NCBI RefSeq assembly: GCF_036711975.1
Contig: NC_091970.1
Location: 2,673,501 to 2,737,500 of the forward strand
From: Onthophagus taurus
Taxonomy: Eukaryota; Arthropoda; Insecta; Coleoptera; Scarabaeidae
Direction: 5' to 3'
Length of the DNA: 64,000 nucleotides
Under the pieces are notes generated by a model, which saw only the letters and a program-made list of their open reading frames with translations, did not search any database and was not told the origin of the DNA. A program made the translations under genes and the position numbers. Positions 29,060-40,889 of the stretch are shown piece after piece; position 1 is the stretch's first letter; each line of letters begins with the position of its first letter.

Positions 29060-29260
29060 AACCTAAACAAATTCCTTTTTTCCTATAATTTAAGCATAAA
29101 TTAATTAATTTTCGTAAAAAAATGACGTTTCATAAAATTGACATTTAATTTTGACAAATTGTGTTACAGTTGGTAACATTGAATTTGTGTCACATTGACG
29201 TTTAAACTTTATTCAAAAATTTATTAAAAAAAAATTTATGGAATCAATTTCAATAGTCTT
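29060..29260 (+). repeat. Dispersed repeat copy B
   Basis: Nearly identical to 7770-7980 inside adenosine kinase intron 3, from ACAAATTCC to TTTATGGAATCAATTTCAAT. Both copies are in the same orientation. Confidence 0.8.
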
Positions 29261-29339
29261 GAACAAAGTATTAAATAAACTTATTACAATTGTATGTATA
29301 CCCCTGCACCATATACAAATAACAAAGAAAAGAAACTGT

Positions 29340-29740
29340 TGATCTCTCATTAGCAAGTTGATAAGGGTAGACTTAAAGACTCTAAGAGATAATTTCTTGA
29401 TGCATATAGTAACGGTTTTGCTTCACCTTTTCCATCTGAAACTTGTCACAAAGGTACCACTTAGAAAGACTCAAAGCCACACTAAACCCCAACTTGGACA
29501 GAATATTAAGGAAAGTATCAAACGCTTTACTGAAATCAAGTAGCACGAGTATTGTAATTTTTCTCCTGTCTGTAACAGTCAGTATGTCATCAGACTCACC
29601 TTTATTAAAGCTGTGCAGCAGCTATGCCCTTACCTAAACCCCGACTGACATGGTAAGAAATCAATTCCCTCCAAAAACGCACCTTTGATAACACCAGTAA
29701 TAGGCTTATTAGTCTAAGATCCAACCCCAATATGATTTTT
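29340..29740 (-). pseudogene. Decayed Jockey-like LINE reverse transcriptase fragment
   Basis: On the minus strand, sequence near 29515-29560 reads LVLLDFSKAFDT, the reverse-transcriptase motif A, and upstream (about 29590-29650) reads a broken QSGFR-GHSCxTALIKV. That matches the FRKGHSTTTALIKITDDI of the LINE at 46-49 kb. Several stops and shifts interrupt it. It is an old LINE fragment without recognisable ends. Confidence 0.7.
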
Positions 29741-30802
29741 TTTCATTTAATATAACTTTATTTACTTCAGGTTTGTCATTAGCAACCTTATGGTAACAAT
29801 TCCAAAACGATATATGAATCAAATCTCTTATTGCAGTTTCTTACTAACAGAAGTTCATTACTAACAGAACAGTCGCTGTTATCACCTTCAATTTGTGATC
29901 CAAGTCTTTCAAAAAAAACCATCTTCTTGCATCGTTTGTTAAATCTGTTTAAATCTTAAGTTTATTTTGTATCTTGGATCTAAATAAGCTGACATATTTT
30001 ATCACCTTTCTTATTCATTTAATTTTCGTCTTCAGAAATGCACGAGAAATTAATACACTTTGATTATTCAAAGTCAGTTGAATTATCATAAAAATTGCGG
30101 AAAATTCGAAGTGGCTTTCTACCCACCAGCATCAGCCAACAACATAGTCTTGGTGATTGTTTCATGACTATCTGCTTAAAGTAGATAATTAAATTTAAAT
30201 TAAAAAGTATAAACAAAAATAAATCCAAACATTTAGAAATATCATTTTTTTATTATTATTCAAAAAGGAGCAAAATGAGAGAACACATCCATACAATTGC
30301 AACGTATAATTCTATTATGAACATAAAAAAAAAATTAGGTATTTATAGGATTCAAATAAAAAGGAAATTAAAAAATAATAATAATGACACATTATTGTGA
30401 AAATTCAAGATGAAATAAAGAAGAACTGTTTGTGAACTTAGTTTTAAAGGCCTTAAAACGTAAAACTAATAAATTCAATGACATGTCAATTAAAAAAAAA
30501 ATCTTAACTATTTTTTTTTCATTCCATTTTTTAAGTTTTTTATTTTTTTGAGAAAAATTTTGTCTTGGAGGTTGCGAAGAGAACCAAAGTTACATAAAAA
30601 ACACCTTTTTAAATTCAGGGGGAAAATACACATTGAAATTTCTTACTCCTTAATAATATAGTTTTTTTTTTAACATATGTTAATTATATAGATTAGATCG
30701 GAATACTTAAAAATTACGCTGCTTCATCAATCATTATTTTCCTGATTATCGGATCCTCTTCGTGCCCTCTCCCTTTTTTTTCTCTCTCAACTTTTCTTCT
30801 AT
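29741..30802. other. Intergenic and probable 3' UTR of the lark-like gene
   Basis: A+T-rich without a supported coding region. The part near 30800 is probably 3' UTR of the minus-strand lark-like gene; its end cannot be fixed. Confidence 0.35.
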
Positions 30803-33645
30803 CTACCACCTTCGATCGTACTGCGCGTTCGGGTACATGTAATCCTCGTACATCCGACTGTAATCGTGTATCGGTTGAACGGCATTGTATTCGCTATAGT
30901 TATTACTCCTATCGTAAGAGACTTGAGACATGTCGTTCGCCGTTTGGGGTTGAACGTAACTCGTCGTTTCTTGCGTTGGTATTTGCGTTAATGTAGGTTG
31001 TTCCGAACGTTGCTGATGCACCGGATAATTCATCTGGTTCATCGGATACGTCGTTGTATTGTAATTTTCGTAATAATCCTCGTAACGCATATCGAAATAA
31101 CCATATCTTTCAGGCTAAAAATTAATAAAAAGAAAAAGTTAGAAAATAAGTAACACTTGCTTTAGCTAAATCACATTATGATATTCAGAAAAACTCAATT
31201 GAAGCTTAAAGCTTTCTCTTTACATTTTCGTATAACCTAAAAGTGTCAAAAAAGATGCTAATTTAGAAATTCCTGGAAGCCGTATTTATTGAAATTGAGG
31301 CTTATTTTAAATTAAAGCTCAAAGTTTTCTCTTTAAAATGATATATAATAATTGTTGGGTTGAATTGGAATAATATTAAGAAAAAAAATTTTCAAATAAA
31401 ACTTACATTTTCGTATAACCTAAAAGTGTCAAAAAAGATGCTAATTTAAAAATTCCTTCAAGCCGTATTTATTGAAATTAAGGAACGAAACTTATTTTAA
31501 ATTAAAGCTCAAAGCATTCTCTTTAAAATGATGTATAATAATTGTTGGGTTGGATTGAAAAAATATTGAAAAAAAAAATGTTGAAATAAAACTTACATTT
31601 TCTTATAACCTAAAAGTGTCAAAAAAGATGCTAATTTAAAAATTCCTGGAAACCGTATTTATTGAAATTAAGGAATGAGACTTATTTTAAATTAAAGCTC
31701 AAAGCTTTCTCTTTAAAATGATGTATAATACTTGTTGGGTTGGATTGGAAAAATATTGAGAAAAAAATGTTGAAATAAAACTTACATTTTCTTATAACCT
31801 AAAAGTGTCAAAAAAGATGCTAATTTAAAAATTCCTGAAAGCCGTGTTTATTGAAATTAAGGAATGAAACTTATTTTAAATTAAAGCTCAAAGCTTTCTC
31901 TTTAAAATGATGTATAATAATTGTTGGGTTGGATTGGAAAAATATTGAAAAAAAAAAAGTTGAAATAAACCTTACATTTTCGTATAACCTAAATGTGTCA
32001 AAAAAGATGCTAATTTAAAAATTCCTGGAAACCGTATTTATTGAAATTAAGGAATGAGACTTATTTTAAATTAAAGCTCAAAGCTTTCTCTTTAAAATGA
32101 TATATAATAATTGTTGGGTTGGATTGGAAAAATATTAAGAAAAAAAGTTTTGAAATAAAACTTACATTTTCGTACAACCTAAAAGTGTCAAGAAAAATGC
32201 TAATTTAAAAATTCCTGGAAGCCGTGTTTATCGAAATCAAGGAATGAAACTTATTTTAAATTAAAGCTCAAAGCTTTCTCTTTAAAATGATATATAATAA
32301 TTGTTGGGTTGGATTGGAAAAATATTGAAAAAAAAAAAGTTGAAATAAACCTTACATTTTCGTATAACCTAAATGTGTCAAAAAAGATGCTAATTCAAAA
32401 ATTCCTGGAAGCTGTATTTATTGAAATTAAATTAAAGCTCAATGTTTTCTTTTTAAAATGATCTGTAATAATCACACCTAATAACCATTTATCAAAGAGA
32501 CACCTTTTTGAGCAACAAAATTCTGCAACACCACTTTTCATTAAACTTCTAATTTCACATCTGGATGAATAAGTTTAAATATACATATCTAAAAACTTAG
32601 TTTAATTCTATATAGATTCTTTCTTGTATAGCAGTAAGTATCTAAATGCGCCAAATAGATGACTACAGTTTAAAATGAGTATTTGAAACTACCAGTACTT
32701 TAAAGTACTGTCAGGACACAAAGGGTTAAATTATGGTAAATTAATTATCAATTAATTAATTAAATAACCATACCTTTCAAGTTAAAAATTAATAAAAATA
32801 AAAATTGAGGTTAAAAATAAAATAAAAATGGCTCCCAAAAGAATTTTTTAGGTTATGTTACTTGTCACATGTCATTAAATTTTATTTTTTTAAATTAAAT
32901 TTAATAAAAATACCTCGTAACGTTGAGTTTGTTGTTGTTGATGTTGTTGTTGAGGATAGGTTAAGTTAGATTGCATTTGGGGGTACGGTTCCGTGCTATA
33001 CATATGATCCCGATAGCGTTCGCTTCCCTTGCTACACTCCTTGGACCAATGACCAACTCGTCCACATCGATAACACTTCTCCGATTTACCAGGACGTGGA
33101 CGTACACGGCTCGACGATACTTGGATATTAAGTGGTTGACCATCGAGCATATAACCGTTCAATTCCTTGATTATTAACGAAACGTCCGTCGACGTATCCA
33201 TATGAACAAACCCATAATTACGAATACGATCACATTCGACAACTCTCCCGTATTTCTCAAAGAGTTCTCGTATCTGACAGGCTTTAACGTTCGACGTTAA
33301 GTTCCCGACAAAGATCTTACTGGTGGGATTCGTGGGATTTTTAGGTTTTGACGGTTCACACTTAATCTTTTGACCGTTGACGACGTAACCATTAAGATTT
33401 TGGATGGCGCGACGTCCCTCAGTTTCATTTTCCATGTGAACAAAACCGTAATTCTTGACGACATCGCATTCAACAACCTTTCCGTAGCGCTCAAAAAGAG
33501 GTCGTATCAACGAAACCGGGGTCCTTTCGTCGAGATTCCCAATAAAGATTTTAAAGGTACCAGTGGCACTGCTACAGTCAGGCATTGTTTTCGTTTGATA
33601 GTCGTTCATATCAGTATAATGGGGCGCATAAGAGCCACATAGCAT
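30803..33645 (-). CDS. Lark/RBM4-like RNA-binding protein, diverged paralog of lark
   Basis: Predicted RNA-binding protein. Exons 33645-32914 and 31114-30803 join in phase 0 to 347 residues. If translation begins at the internal Met (33585, MPDCSS), matching MPGFSS of lark, it is 327 residues. RRM1 (RNP2 IFIGNL, RNP1 YGFVHM) is about 31-100, RRM2 (IFVGNL, YGFVHM) about 108-178, and the CCHC knuckle [14 protein letters not shown] about 193-206, all in lark order. A Q-rich linker and a Y/N/Q-rich tail (exon 2) replace lark's proline and RS-like tail. Coding DNA is A+T-richer than lark's. Its 5' end faces lark about 2 kb away. The intron carries a 190-bp tandem array. It is likely a duplicate with a changed role; the function is not known. 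Confidence 0.9.
31200..32450. repeat. Tandem 190-bp array in the lark-like intron, about seven copies
   Basis: ACTTACATTTTCGTATAACC or a close variant starts units near 31218, 31401, 31591, 31780, 31970, 32160 and 32350 (period 189-190), with a first shorter copy. Each unit also contains AAGTGTCAAAAAAGATGCTA and AATTGTTGGGTTGGATTGGA. On the transcribed (minus) strand most units carry AATGTAAGTTTTA, which resembles a splice donor. Confidence 0.93.
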
Positions 33646-34680
33646 ATTATATAAATCGTTTTAATAAGATACTTCCTGTGTTTGTGATTACGATTGGGCC
33701 GTTTTCATGCTCCGGAAAAGTGTTGGGATGATCGAATTGCGAACGCGAACACTTTAAATTACTTGAATTCCGTGGATTCTTTCGTAATTCAATTACAATG
33801 TCTTTCACTTCGCCACCATTTGTAAATATCCCGTAAACATAAACACCTTTCGGACACCTAAATCTTATGCAACTCACTTTACATCTAACAGAATACGTCA
33901 CACCCTTAAGACACTTAAAACGCAAATTAGAAAAAAACCGTCAATATTATTATCAAATTCATTTTTAAAAACACTAAATCACACCAATTTTTATTATTTA
34001 ATAATAATGAACTTAATAAATAATAAAACTCACACAAAAATTGAAGTGTTACCGACAACACCAACATACTAAAATGACGCGACTTTTAATAACCCACAAA
34101 AAAAATTTAACCCAAATTAAATTATCGTTTAAAAATGCTCTAATTAATCAAATTAATCCAATAAAACAATTCGAGGCAAAAATTACATTATAATCAAAAA
34201 GATAAAAAGAAATTTTCGAATTAATTTTACCCCCAAGCTGTCATAACATTTCGAACGCCCTATACATTATTTATTTAATTTATATTTATTTATTTCAAAC
34301 TTTATAAATAAAATTTTTATTATTAATTACCTCCTAAGTATTAATTAAGTAATATTTTTTAATAAATAAATTAATTCTAAAAATAAAAACCATAAAACGG
34401 AAATACCTTTATACACAAAAAACAAAATAACACGACCCCACCATAAACCTACAACTAAATAAAAATAAATTTATTTCTTTTTATAATATTATTCTTATAG
34501 AAACAAACAACTGATTTGGGTCAAATCACCAACTTAAAACAATAAAATTATATTATAAAAGCTCAAAATAAAAAATAAATCCAAAATTAATTTATCATAA
34601 CATTTCGGGTGTTCATACGTTAAAAGTTAGATGTGCGCATGCGTAAATACGCCGAAAATAGTTGGCTTGGGTTGCGTGAG
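33646..34680. promoter_or_regulatory. Shared upstream region between the lark-like gene and lark
   Basis: The two lark-type genes are transcribed away from this stretch. It is mostly A+T-rich with no reliable coding region; a 92-codon minus frame (33925-33647) is probably 5' UTR or chance. A CpG-richer patch at about 34600-34780 with TGCGCATGCG marks lark's likely promoter. Confidence 0.45.
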
Positions 34681-35714
34681 GCTTTTTTTGTCCGCCATTT
34701 GTCATACTGTTGTTAGTCCGGTCACCGTGCTCGTGGAAATCTCCAGGCTTCCTTTTTTTCCGCAGTTTCACCTCCAAGGTAAGCGTTTTAATACTGTTTA
34801 GCATCGTTTTAGTAACATCATCGTTATTCCTCGCACGCGACGTTCGCGCCCCCGTCGAATCCGAAAAGTCGGGCTCGTCGCGCGTCCGTTTCGTGCGTCG
34901 AAAAATTTCGACCCCGCAATTCAAACAATGTCGTTCTTTATTTATAAATCAATAATAACTCATCAATTATCGAGATAATCGCGAAAATTATTCATTTAGA
35001 TACGATTTTTTGCGTGGACGCCATCTTGTTTATACGATATTTTTTGCGATGTTCAGGGTTGTTTAGCTCCTTTTATAGCTATAATAATTAATCTTTACAT
35101 CGCTAAATTAAGATTTTAAGCAATTTATTTGGTCTGATTTATTTATTTCGTTGTAAATCGGGTAAAATTGATTGCGTACATTTTAAGGTTAGTCATTTTT
35201 TTTTTTGTTTGACGCGTCCTCTGTAGATGGCGCTACTTTGTTTATTAATTTTTTTTTTGAGGTTAATGTCATTTTTTTTTGTTAATTTTTGTGATTTTCG
35301 TTAATTGTTGAGTTAAATTCGTTGATTTGATTTAAAAATGTAAAAAAAGAAATCGTCGGGTTTGTTTTGACTTATCGCTTTTCAGGCCGGGATCGAGTGT
35401 GTCGGGATATCTTTCGTTAAGAGTTAAGAAAAAGAGGGACGAGACGAAAAACCGCCCGCCGTCGCCGGTGAAAAACGCAAAACTTCCTCTCGTGCGATTT
35501 AAAAAAAAGATTAGATATATTAAAAGTAAAAATTGAGGTCCGTGGCCTTAAGTAGTTAACCGCGAAGCGACGGAAAGGAGTTGTAAAGATTGAGAGAGAG
35601 CGAGAGTGTGAAAGAAAAGCAAAAATAAAAGCAGCGGAAGTTGAAATAAAAATAAAAAAATAAAAATCAGTAAAAATTGCTAAGCTAGAGAGGTTGTCGT
35701 CGTCGTCGGTCGAG
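34620..35714 (+). other. lark: Lark 5' UTR: non-coding exon, intron, and start of exon 2
   Basis: A G+C-richer stretch (about 34680-34778) ends in CCTCCAAG then GTAAGC, a strong donor. TTATCGCTTTTCAG before 35386 is a strong acceptor. From there a purine-rich leader runs to the ATG at 35715. The transcription start is not fixed. Confidence 0.55.
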
Positions 35715-38700
35715 ATGCCGGGTTTTAGCAGCGCGGGCACGTTTAAGATATTCATCGGCAACTTAGCCGAGAAGACTTCGATCGGGGACATCCGCCCGCT
35801 GTTCGAGAAGTACGGAAAGGTGGTTGAGTGCGATGTCGTCAAGAACTACGGTTTCGTGCACATGGAAAGCGAGGCGGAAGGGCGCGAAGCCATCCAGAAT
35901 CTGAACGGGCAAACAATGAACGGTCAGCCGATAAAATGCGAAGCGGCGAAGAGTCGAAAAGCGCCAACGACACCGACAACGAAAATCTTCGTCGGCAACC
36001 TGACGGACAACACCAAAGCACCACAGATTCGCGAGCTCTTTAAAAAGTTCGGGACGGTTGTCGAATGCGACATTGTAAGGAACTACGGTTTCGTGCACCT
36101 GGAGAGTAGCGGGGACGTAAACGAGGCGATCAAAGAATTGAACGGAACGTTGGTCGACGGTCAACCGATGAAGGTCCAGATATCGACGAGCCGCGTCCGA
36201 CAGAGACCCGGAATGGGCGACCCCGAACAGTGTTACCGTTGCGGCCGCGGTGGTCACTGGTCGAAGGAGTGCCCGAAAGGGATGGGGCCCGATCGGTTTA
36301 GGGATCGGATGTTCGGACGCGACCCGTACCCTCCCCCACCGCCGCCCCCGTTCCTGCGCGACCGGATGATGGGACGATTTGGGGTACGAATCATCTAACT
36401 AAAAAACATCTTCCTTAAAAAAATTTAATAAATAAAATCGCGAAAAAATTTAATCCCAACCCAAATCCCACCACACAATTGGCAATTATAAAACCTTCAT
36501 TTCGGGGTCTTCTGCATTTTAAGCAGAGTAATTAAGTGCGATCGTTGTTGATTTCGGTTTTTTCGGATCCGGTCGCTTTTTATTGACCCCTTAATCAAAA
36601 TTTACTATCTATAAAAAAAGTTATTACTGTAAAATCTTGATATAACGGACTAATACGGGGAAGTGAGTGTAAAATTTTCAATTTACACTTTGCCGTGCGT
36701 CTCTTAACACGGCTAAACCCGTATGTTTATAGTTTTAGTTCAATTTATTAGTGTTGAATAATAACTAAAACTAACACTGGCTGAGGCAGTAGTTTTAGTT
36801 TATAACATTCGGATTCAGAAAATTTGTTCTAATAGTGATCTAATACTGGCACTATTTTCTAGTTGTTATTCAACCTTAGATTGTATATTTGTGATTGAGC
36901 TAAAAGTAGAACTAATACTAGAGGTGAATGTTTCTAGTTGTTAGTTCTAGTGACAATAGTAGGTAGCACTAGTTAACATAAGGTATCACTATGCTACATA
37001 TTGGTATCGAATTAAAACTAGAACTAACAGAACTAGAAAGAATCGGGTTTAGCCGTGCGTCTGAAGACACGGCTAAACTACTGCCTCGATTTCTAAATAA
37101 TATATTATTAAAAAAACTAGAACTACTGCCTTGGTTTCTAGATAATATGTTACTATTGAAAACCTAGAGCTACTGCCTCGGCAGCACGGCTGCCTCGGTT
37201 TCGAAATAATATATTATTATCGAAACCCTAGAACTACTACCTCAGCAGCCTGCTGTTTCGGTTTCTGAATAATGTGTTATTATTGAAAACCTCGAACTAC
37301 TGCCTCGGCAGCGTAGCTGCCTCGGTTTCTAAATAATATATTATTGAAAAACTAGAAGTACTGCCTAGGCAGCGTAGCTGCCTCGGTTTCTAAATAATAT
37401 ATTATTGAAAAACTAGAAGTACTGCCTCGGCAGCATAGCTGCCTCGGTTTCTAAATAATATATTATTAAAAACCTAGAACTACTGCCTCGGCAGCATAGC
37501 TGCCTCGGTTTCTAAATAATGTAATTTCTATTAAACAAGCCGTCTTAAGTGACGTAATGCTAAAACCCTAATATTTATATTTAAATATATTAATGTAGTA
37601 AATAGATAATATTAATAATATGACTTAAAAAATATTTTGTCCTTTATATCGAGGTTTTGCTATATTTCAACCGATTTCTAAACAAATTTATTATTTGTAA
37701 AGTTTAATACAAATTGAAAAAACTTTGTACTAAACTTTCCAAATTATTATTACTTCATTTATTAAAATTAACGTTTAATTTTGTTTTTTTGATATAATTT
37801 AGGATGGTTACGATTACTACGAGAGACGTTTTGATGAATCTCGCGACCTTTACGATCGACGTTACGCGGGTTTGGGGCCGCGCGGCGGCGAGATCGGTCT
37901 GAGAGGGGCGCGTGGCGACTTTTTGCCGCCACCGTTGCCTCCTAGACGCGAACCGTTGCCGCCGATGCCCTCAATCGGTCTGAGAGGTGGCCCGCCTGGA
38001 AGTGGCGGAAGCAGCATTGGTGCAAGTGCTGCAGCCGCCGCAGCCATGCGTGGCGAGAGCGGGTATGCCCGTGGCGCTGCCGCGGCCGCCGCCAGCGATT
38101 ATGGAATGTTCAGTAGACGATCACCACCACCATCAGGGACAATTGCTAGTAGCAGGAGGATGTATGAAGATTTTAGTAGAGATTCGTTTGATGATAGGAG
38201 GTAATATTAATTAATAATTTAATCAAATATATACAATTTTAACCCATTAATGTCCAAAAAACATTATTACGTTCTAATAATATGAGTTTAGCATATTTGG
38301 TTTGATTGTGTTTTTCATGTTATAAACATGTTTTTCTTTATACTTTGCTACAATTAATATATTGCCAAATAGAATGGAATTGGAATATAGATGGTGATTC
38401 CAAAAAAAGAAAAATTGTCCAAATTTGACTCTTCATCTAAACAAGCAAATCATATGTGAAACTGACTAAGATGGATTTACAGGCTACATGGAATATGGAT
38501 AAATGGAGAAGGGAACTGTTCGTGTCCAGAAACTCCAGACTGTTGTAGCGCTATAAATGATGATGATAGAAGTTGATATTTCATACATTAAAGAAGAAAA
38601 AAATTTTGACAACGTTACAAATAAATGATGTGAGATTATCTCAACCCTATAAAATGAACTAATTAAATTAAGCACATTCACCAAGGTTATTATTGCATGA

Positions 38701-39073
38701 TTAGACTGATAGTAGAATTTAAAAGTTATCAATTTTATTTATTATATATTCAAATAGCGTCTGTATTGATTCAATTACAACTATAAAAAAAGCTTAACAC
38801 GTAACAAATTAAATATGTTGTTGAGATGGTTACATTTCGAGGACATCTACACTTAGGTCTACTTATTTATTTTATTTCCTTGACGTGTTATTTGTTATGT
38901 CACCACTTCCTTTTTTGTTGTGGCTCTTTATAGATTAATCATGTTTAATTGGCATAATGGGTTAAATATTGAGCGTTTAAGTAACACAACTTTTTTTATA
39001 CATGATTTATTATTTTTTTTTAAGGCCTGGGATGAGAGGACCGTCGCCTTCGAGGAGGTACGCGCCTTATTAA
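35715..39073 (+). CDS. lark: Lark (RBM4-type) RNA-binding protein, three coding exons
   Basis: RNA-binding regulator known in flies for circadian output, oogenesis and development. Exons 35715-36383, 37803-38200 and 39025-39073 join to 371 residues (fly lark 352). The start is the ATG of [10 protein letters not shown], as in fly lark. RRM1 about 8-77 (IFIGNL, YGFVHM), RRM2 about 87-156 (IFVGNL, YGFVHL), knuckle [14 protein letters not shown] about 173-186. Then come [20 protein letters not shown], alanine-rich runs and a C-terminus ending SRRYAPY, where fly lark ends GRRYAPY. Exon 1 codons are G+C-rich against an A+T-rich background. If intron 1 is retained, the frame ends a few codons after residue 223. 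A 5' non-coding exon with donor at 34779 and acceptor before 35386 is likely. Intron 1 contains a 60-bp repeat array. Confidence 0.96.
36740..37530. repeat. Mixed repeat in lark intron 1: CTAGAACTAACAC module plus 60-bp CTGCCTCGGC array
   Basis: 36740-37060 has several copies of the CTAGAACTAACAC module in both orientations. From about 37080 a roughly 60-bp unit repeats about seven times: AGAACTACTGCCTCGGCAGC, then GCTGCCTCGGTTTCTAAATA, then an AATAATATATTATT palindrome. GGCAGC-GTA-GCTGCC inside each unit is a short hairpin. The last four units are almost identical. Confidence 0.88.
38201..39024. other. Lark intron 2
   Basis: Flanked by AGGAG/GTAATA and TTTTTTTAAG/G. No internal gene or clear repeat was recognised. 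Confidence 0.6.
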
Positions 39074-39428
39074 TGGACTTTTTTTCTTGGACACACGGAG
39101 ATTTATTAATTTCTTTTTGTATAAAATTGTGGAAATTTGTAATCGTGGCGTAAAACAAAGCGAAAAAAAATATGGCCATTATTGCGTGTAATACTTTCCA
39201 TTAGTTTTAGTGAAATGATTTGTAACTATGCCATGTTTGTTTTTGGTGTTTTTCTTTTTTTTTATTAATCGTTTTGCGTTTGAGCGACTATTAAGAGTCT
39301 TGCTGAAATTAAGGTTGTTTGATGAGCTAAATATTTTTAGTATTTCATCCGTAATGAGATATAAGGAAACGAAATGACTTTGGTTTATTATTATTATTGC
39401 GTAAATAGAGATTTCTTTTTATTTTAGG

Positions 39429-39434
39429 AATAAA
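39429..39434 (+). terminator. lark: Likely polyadenylation signal of lark
   Basis: AATAAA lies about 355 nt after the lark stop codon, before the convergent end of the next gene. Confidence 0.45.
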
Positions 39435-39532
39435 AATTACTTATATAATTTAATTTGTTTAAAAAACACCTTAATAATAATAATTCCTGCTTTTTTCCTG
39501 CTATAAAAAAAACCAATTCCAACGAAAATTTT

Positions 39533-39538
39533 AATTTA
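39533..39538 (-). terminator. Possible polyadenylation signal of the four-TM gene
   Basis: On the minus strand AATAAA lies about 115 nt after the stop codon of the four-TM protein. Confidence 0.4.
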
Positions 39539-39650
39539 TTAATTTTATGGTTAAAAAGGTATACAAAGCTTATAAAAATAAATGCAGAAAGACACAACAC
39601 TTTGATTCTTAATAAATAGTGAGGTAATTTTTATTGTGACAACTCCATTC

Positions 39651-40422
39651 TTAAAAATCTCCTCTCCATGTAGTAACCGCATCCAAAAGGAAGAAAACTC
39701 CATTAATAACCGCTAACGAACCCTTCGCTAACCCATAATCTTTCCATTTTCCACTTGAATTCTCAAAATGTTTAATATTGAGGGCGCCAGCCGCTACGAA
39801 AACCGCAATCCCCACCAAACAGAAGAACAAGTCGATTCGTCTCGTTATGGGGCTACCCATAATATGACCTGAATTAAAGCAAGCTTTATATTCTAAAGAA
39901 GTCCTTGAAATGAGTTCAACTCTGTTTATAGTCGGATTACCTCATGGTTAACAACGCGACTGGAATCTCGTTAAATGAATGACCTAATTGTGCGATTATT
40001 TCGCGCAATTTTCTGATTCACTTGAAATTATCAAATTAAAAGTGAGGTATAAAGGGTTATCGTTTTGACGAGGAGGAGGCTATAAATAGAGGTGAGCGAA
40101 GATTTTGTTGCTTACCAACGGCTCCAGCGACTAAAATTATCGCAAAACCACCGAATGCGGTTGCCGAGATAAAATCGGTGGTGAAATCGCCGGATCTGGC
40201 TTCGTGATGGAGCCAAATGCACACTACAACGATAGCCTAAAAAATAAAGTTATTGGATGATTGGGGATTAAATTATGTTTGAATACACCCGAAAGAAGGC
40301 GTCTTTGACCTCCATTCAAAAAGTATTATTAAATAATTTCGTTATCAATTTAAAAGAAAAAATTTTTTTAAACTTACCAATTCCAACATTTTAATTAACG
40401 CGTATCTACTTAAACTTGCCAT
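39651..40422 (-). CDS. Small four-transmembrane (MARVEL-like) membrane protein
   Basis: Exons 40422-40378, 40236-40116 and 39868-39651 join in phase to 127 residues, starting MASLSRYALIKMLELAIVVV. Four hydrophobic spans are visible: about 9-24, 37-57, 64-84 and 102-118. Short loops include HHEARSGDFTTD and a lysine/asparagine-rich loop before span 4. The N-terminus is short and the C-terminus (TWRGDF) polar. There is no signal peptide. The layout resembles small insect four-span proteins of the MARVEL/septate-junction kind, but no diagnostic motif assigns a name or role. All introns are GT-AG. It converges on lark. Confidence 0.85.
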
Positions 40423-40870
40423 TTTTATTTTTTGACTTTCTTTTATCTTTTATGTTTTAGTCTAATCGAATAGATTTCGGCGGAGTCTCAACTTATAATA
40501 CGCAGTTAACAGAAGGAGCAGAAGGAATACACCCGAAGGTAGTGATGTTTTTTAATGTACATAAGAAGAATACGTTCGGGAATGTTCGTGTGCACGAATC
40601 CTCCTCCACGAACTCCTAAATAACAAGGTGACGTCATCGTCATTTCATTAATGATCTCATACCTAAAGGTGTGTCTATTTATTATTTTTTTATTGTTTTG
40701 ATGAAAAGATTGTAGAATCTAAAGAGGACTATTAAATCTAGGTAATAGACGCAAACGTTGATGACGTCACGGATGGGTAGGCAACTACTTTTTCACACTT
40801 TATGTTAGCAAAATGCTTAATTTATTTTGTTCGTGATTTGTAATGTAGTTTGAAAATTAATATACACTGA
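40423..40870. promoter_or_regulatory. Upstream region of the four-TM gene
   Basis: Contains the presumed promoter of the minus-strand four-TM gene. TGACGTCATCG near 40630 and GATGACGTCACG near 40760 are CRE-like palindromic words (TGACGTCA). Nothing coding is seen. Confidence 0.4.
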
Positions 40871-40889
40871 TATACAGAATATCAGCGTA

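Noticed and set aside
33647-33925. 92-codon minus frame upstream of the lark-like gene as an extra exon
   Set aside because: No acceptable splice junction to the next exon was found and it resembles no lark N-terminus.
37862-38047. Proline/glycine-rich minus frame
   Set aside because: Antisense of lark exon 2.
38460-38600. Cysteine-bearing frame in lark intron 2 resembling a LINE zinc motif
   Set aside because: Too short and without any neighbouring RT motif.
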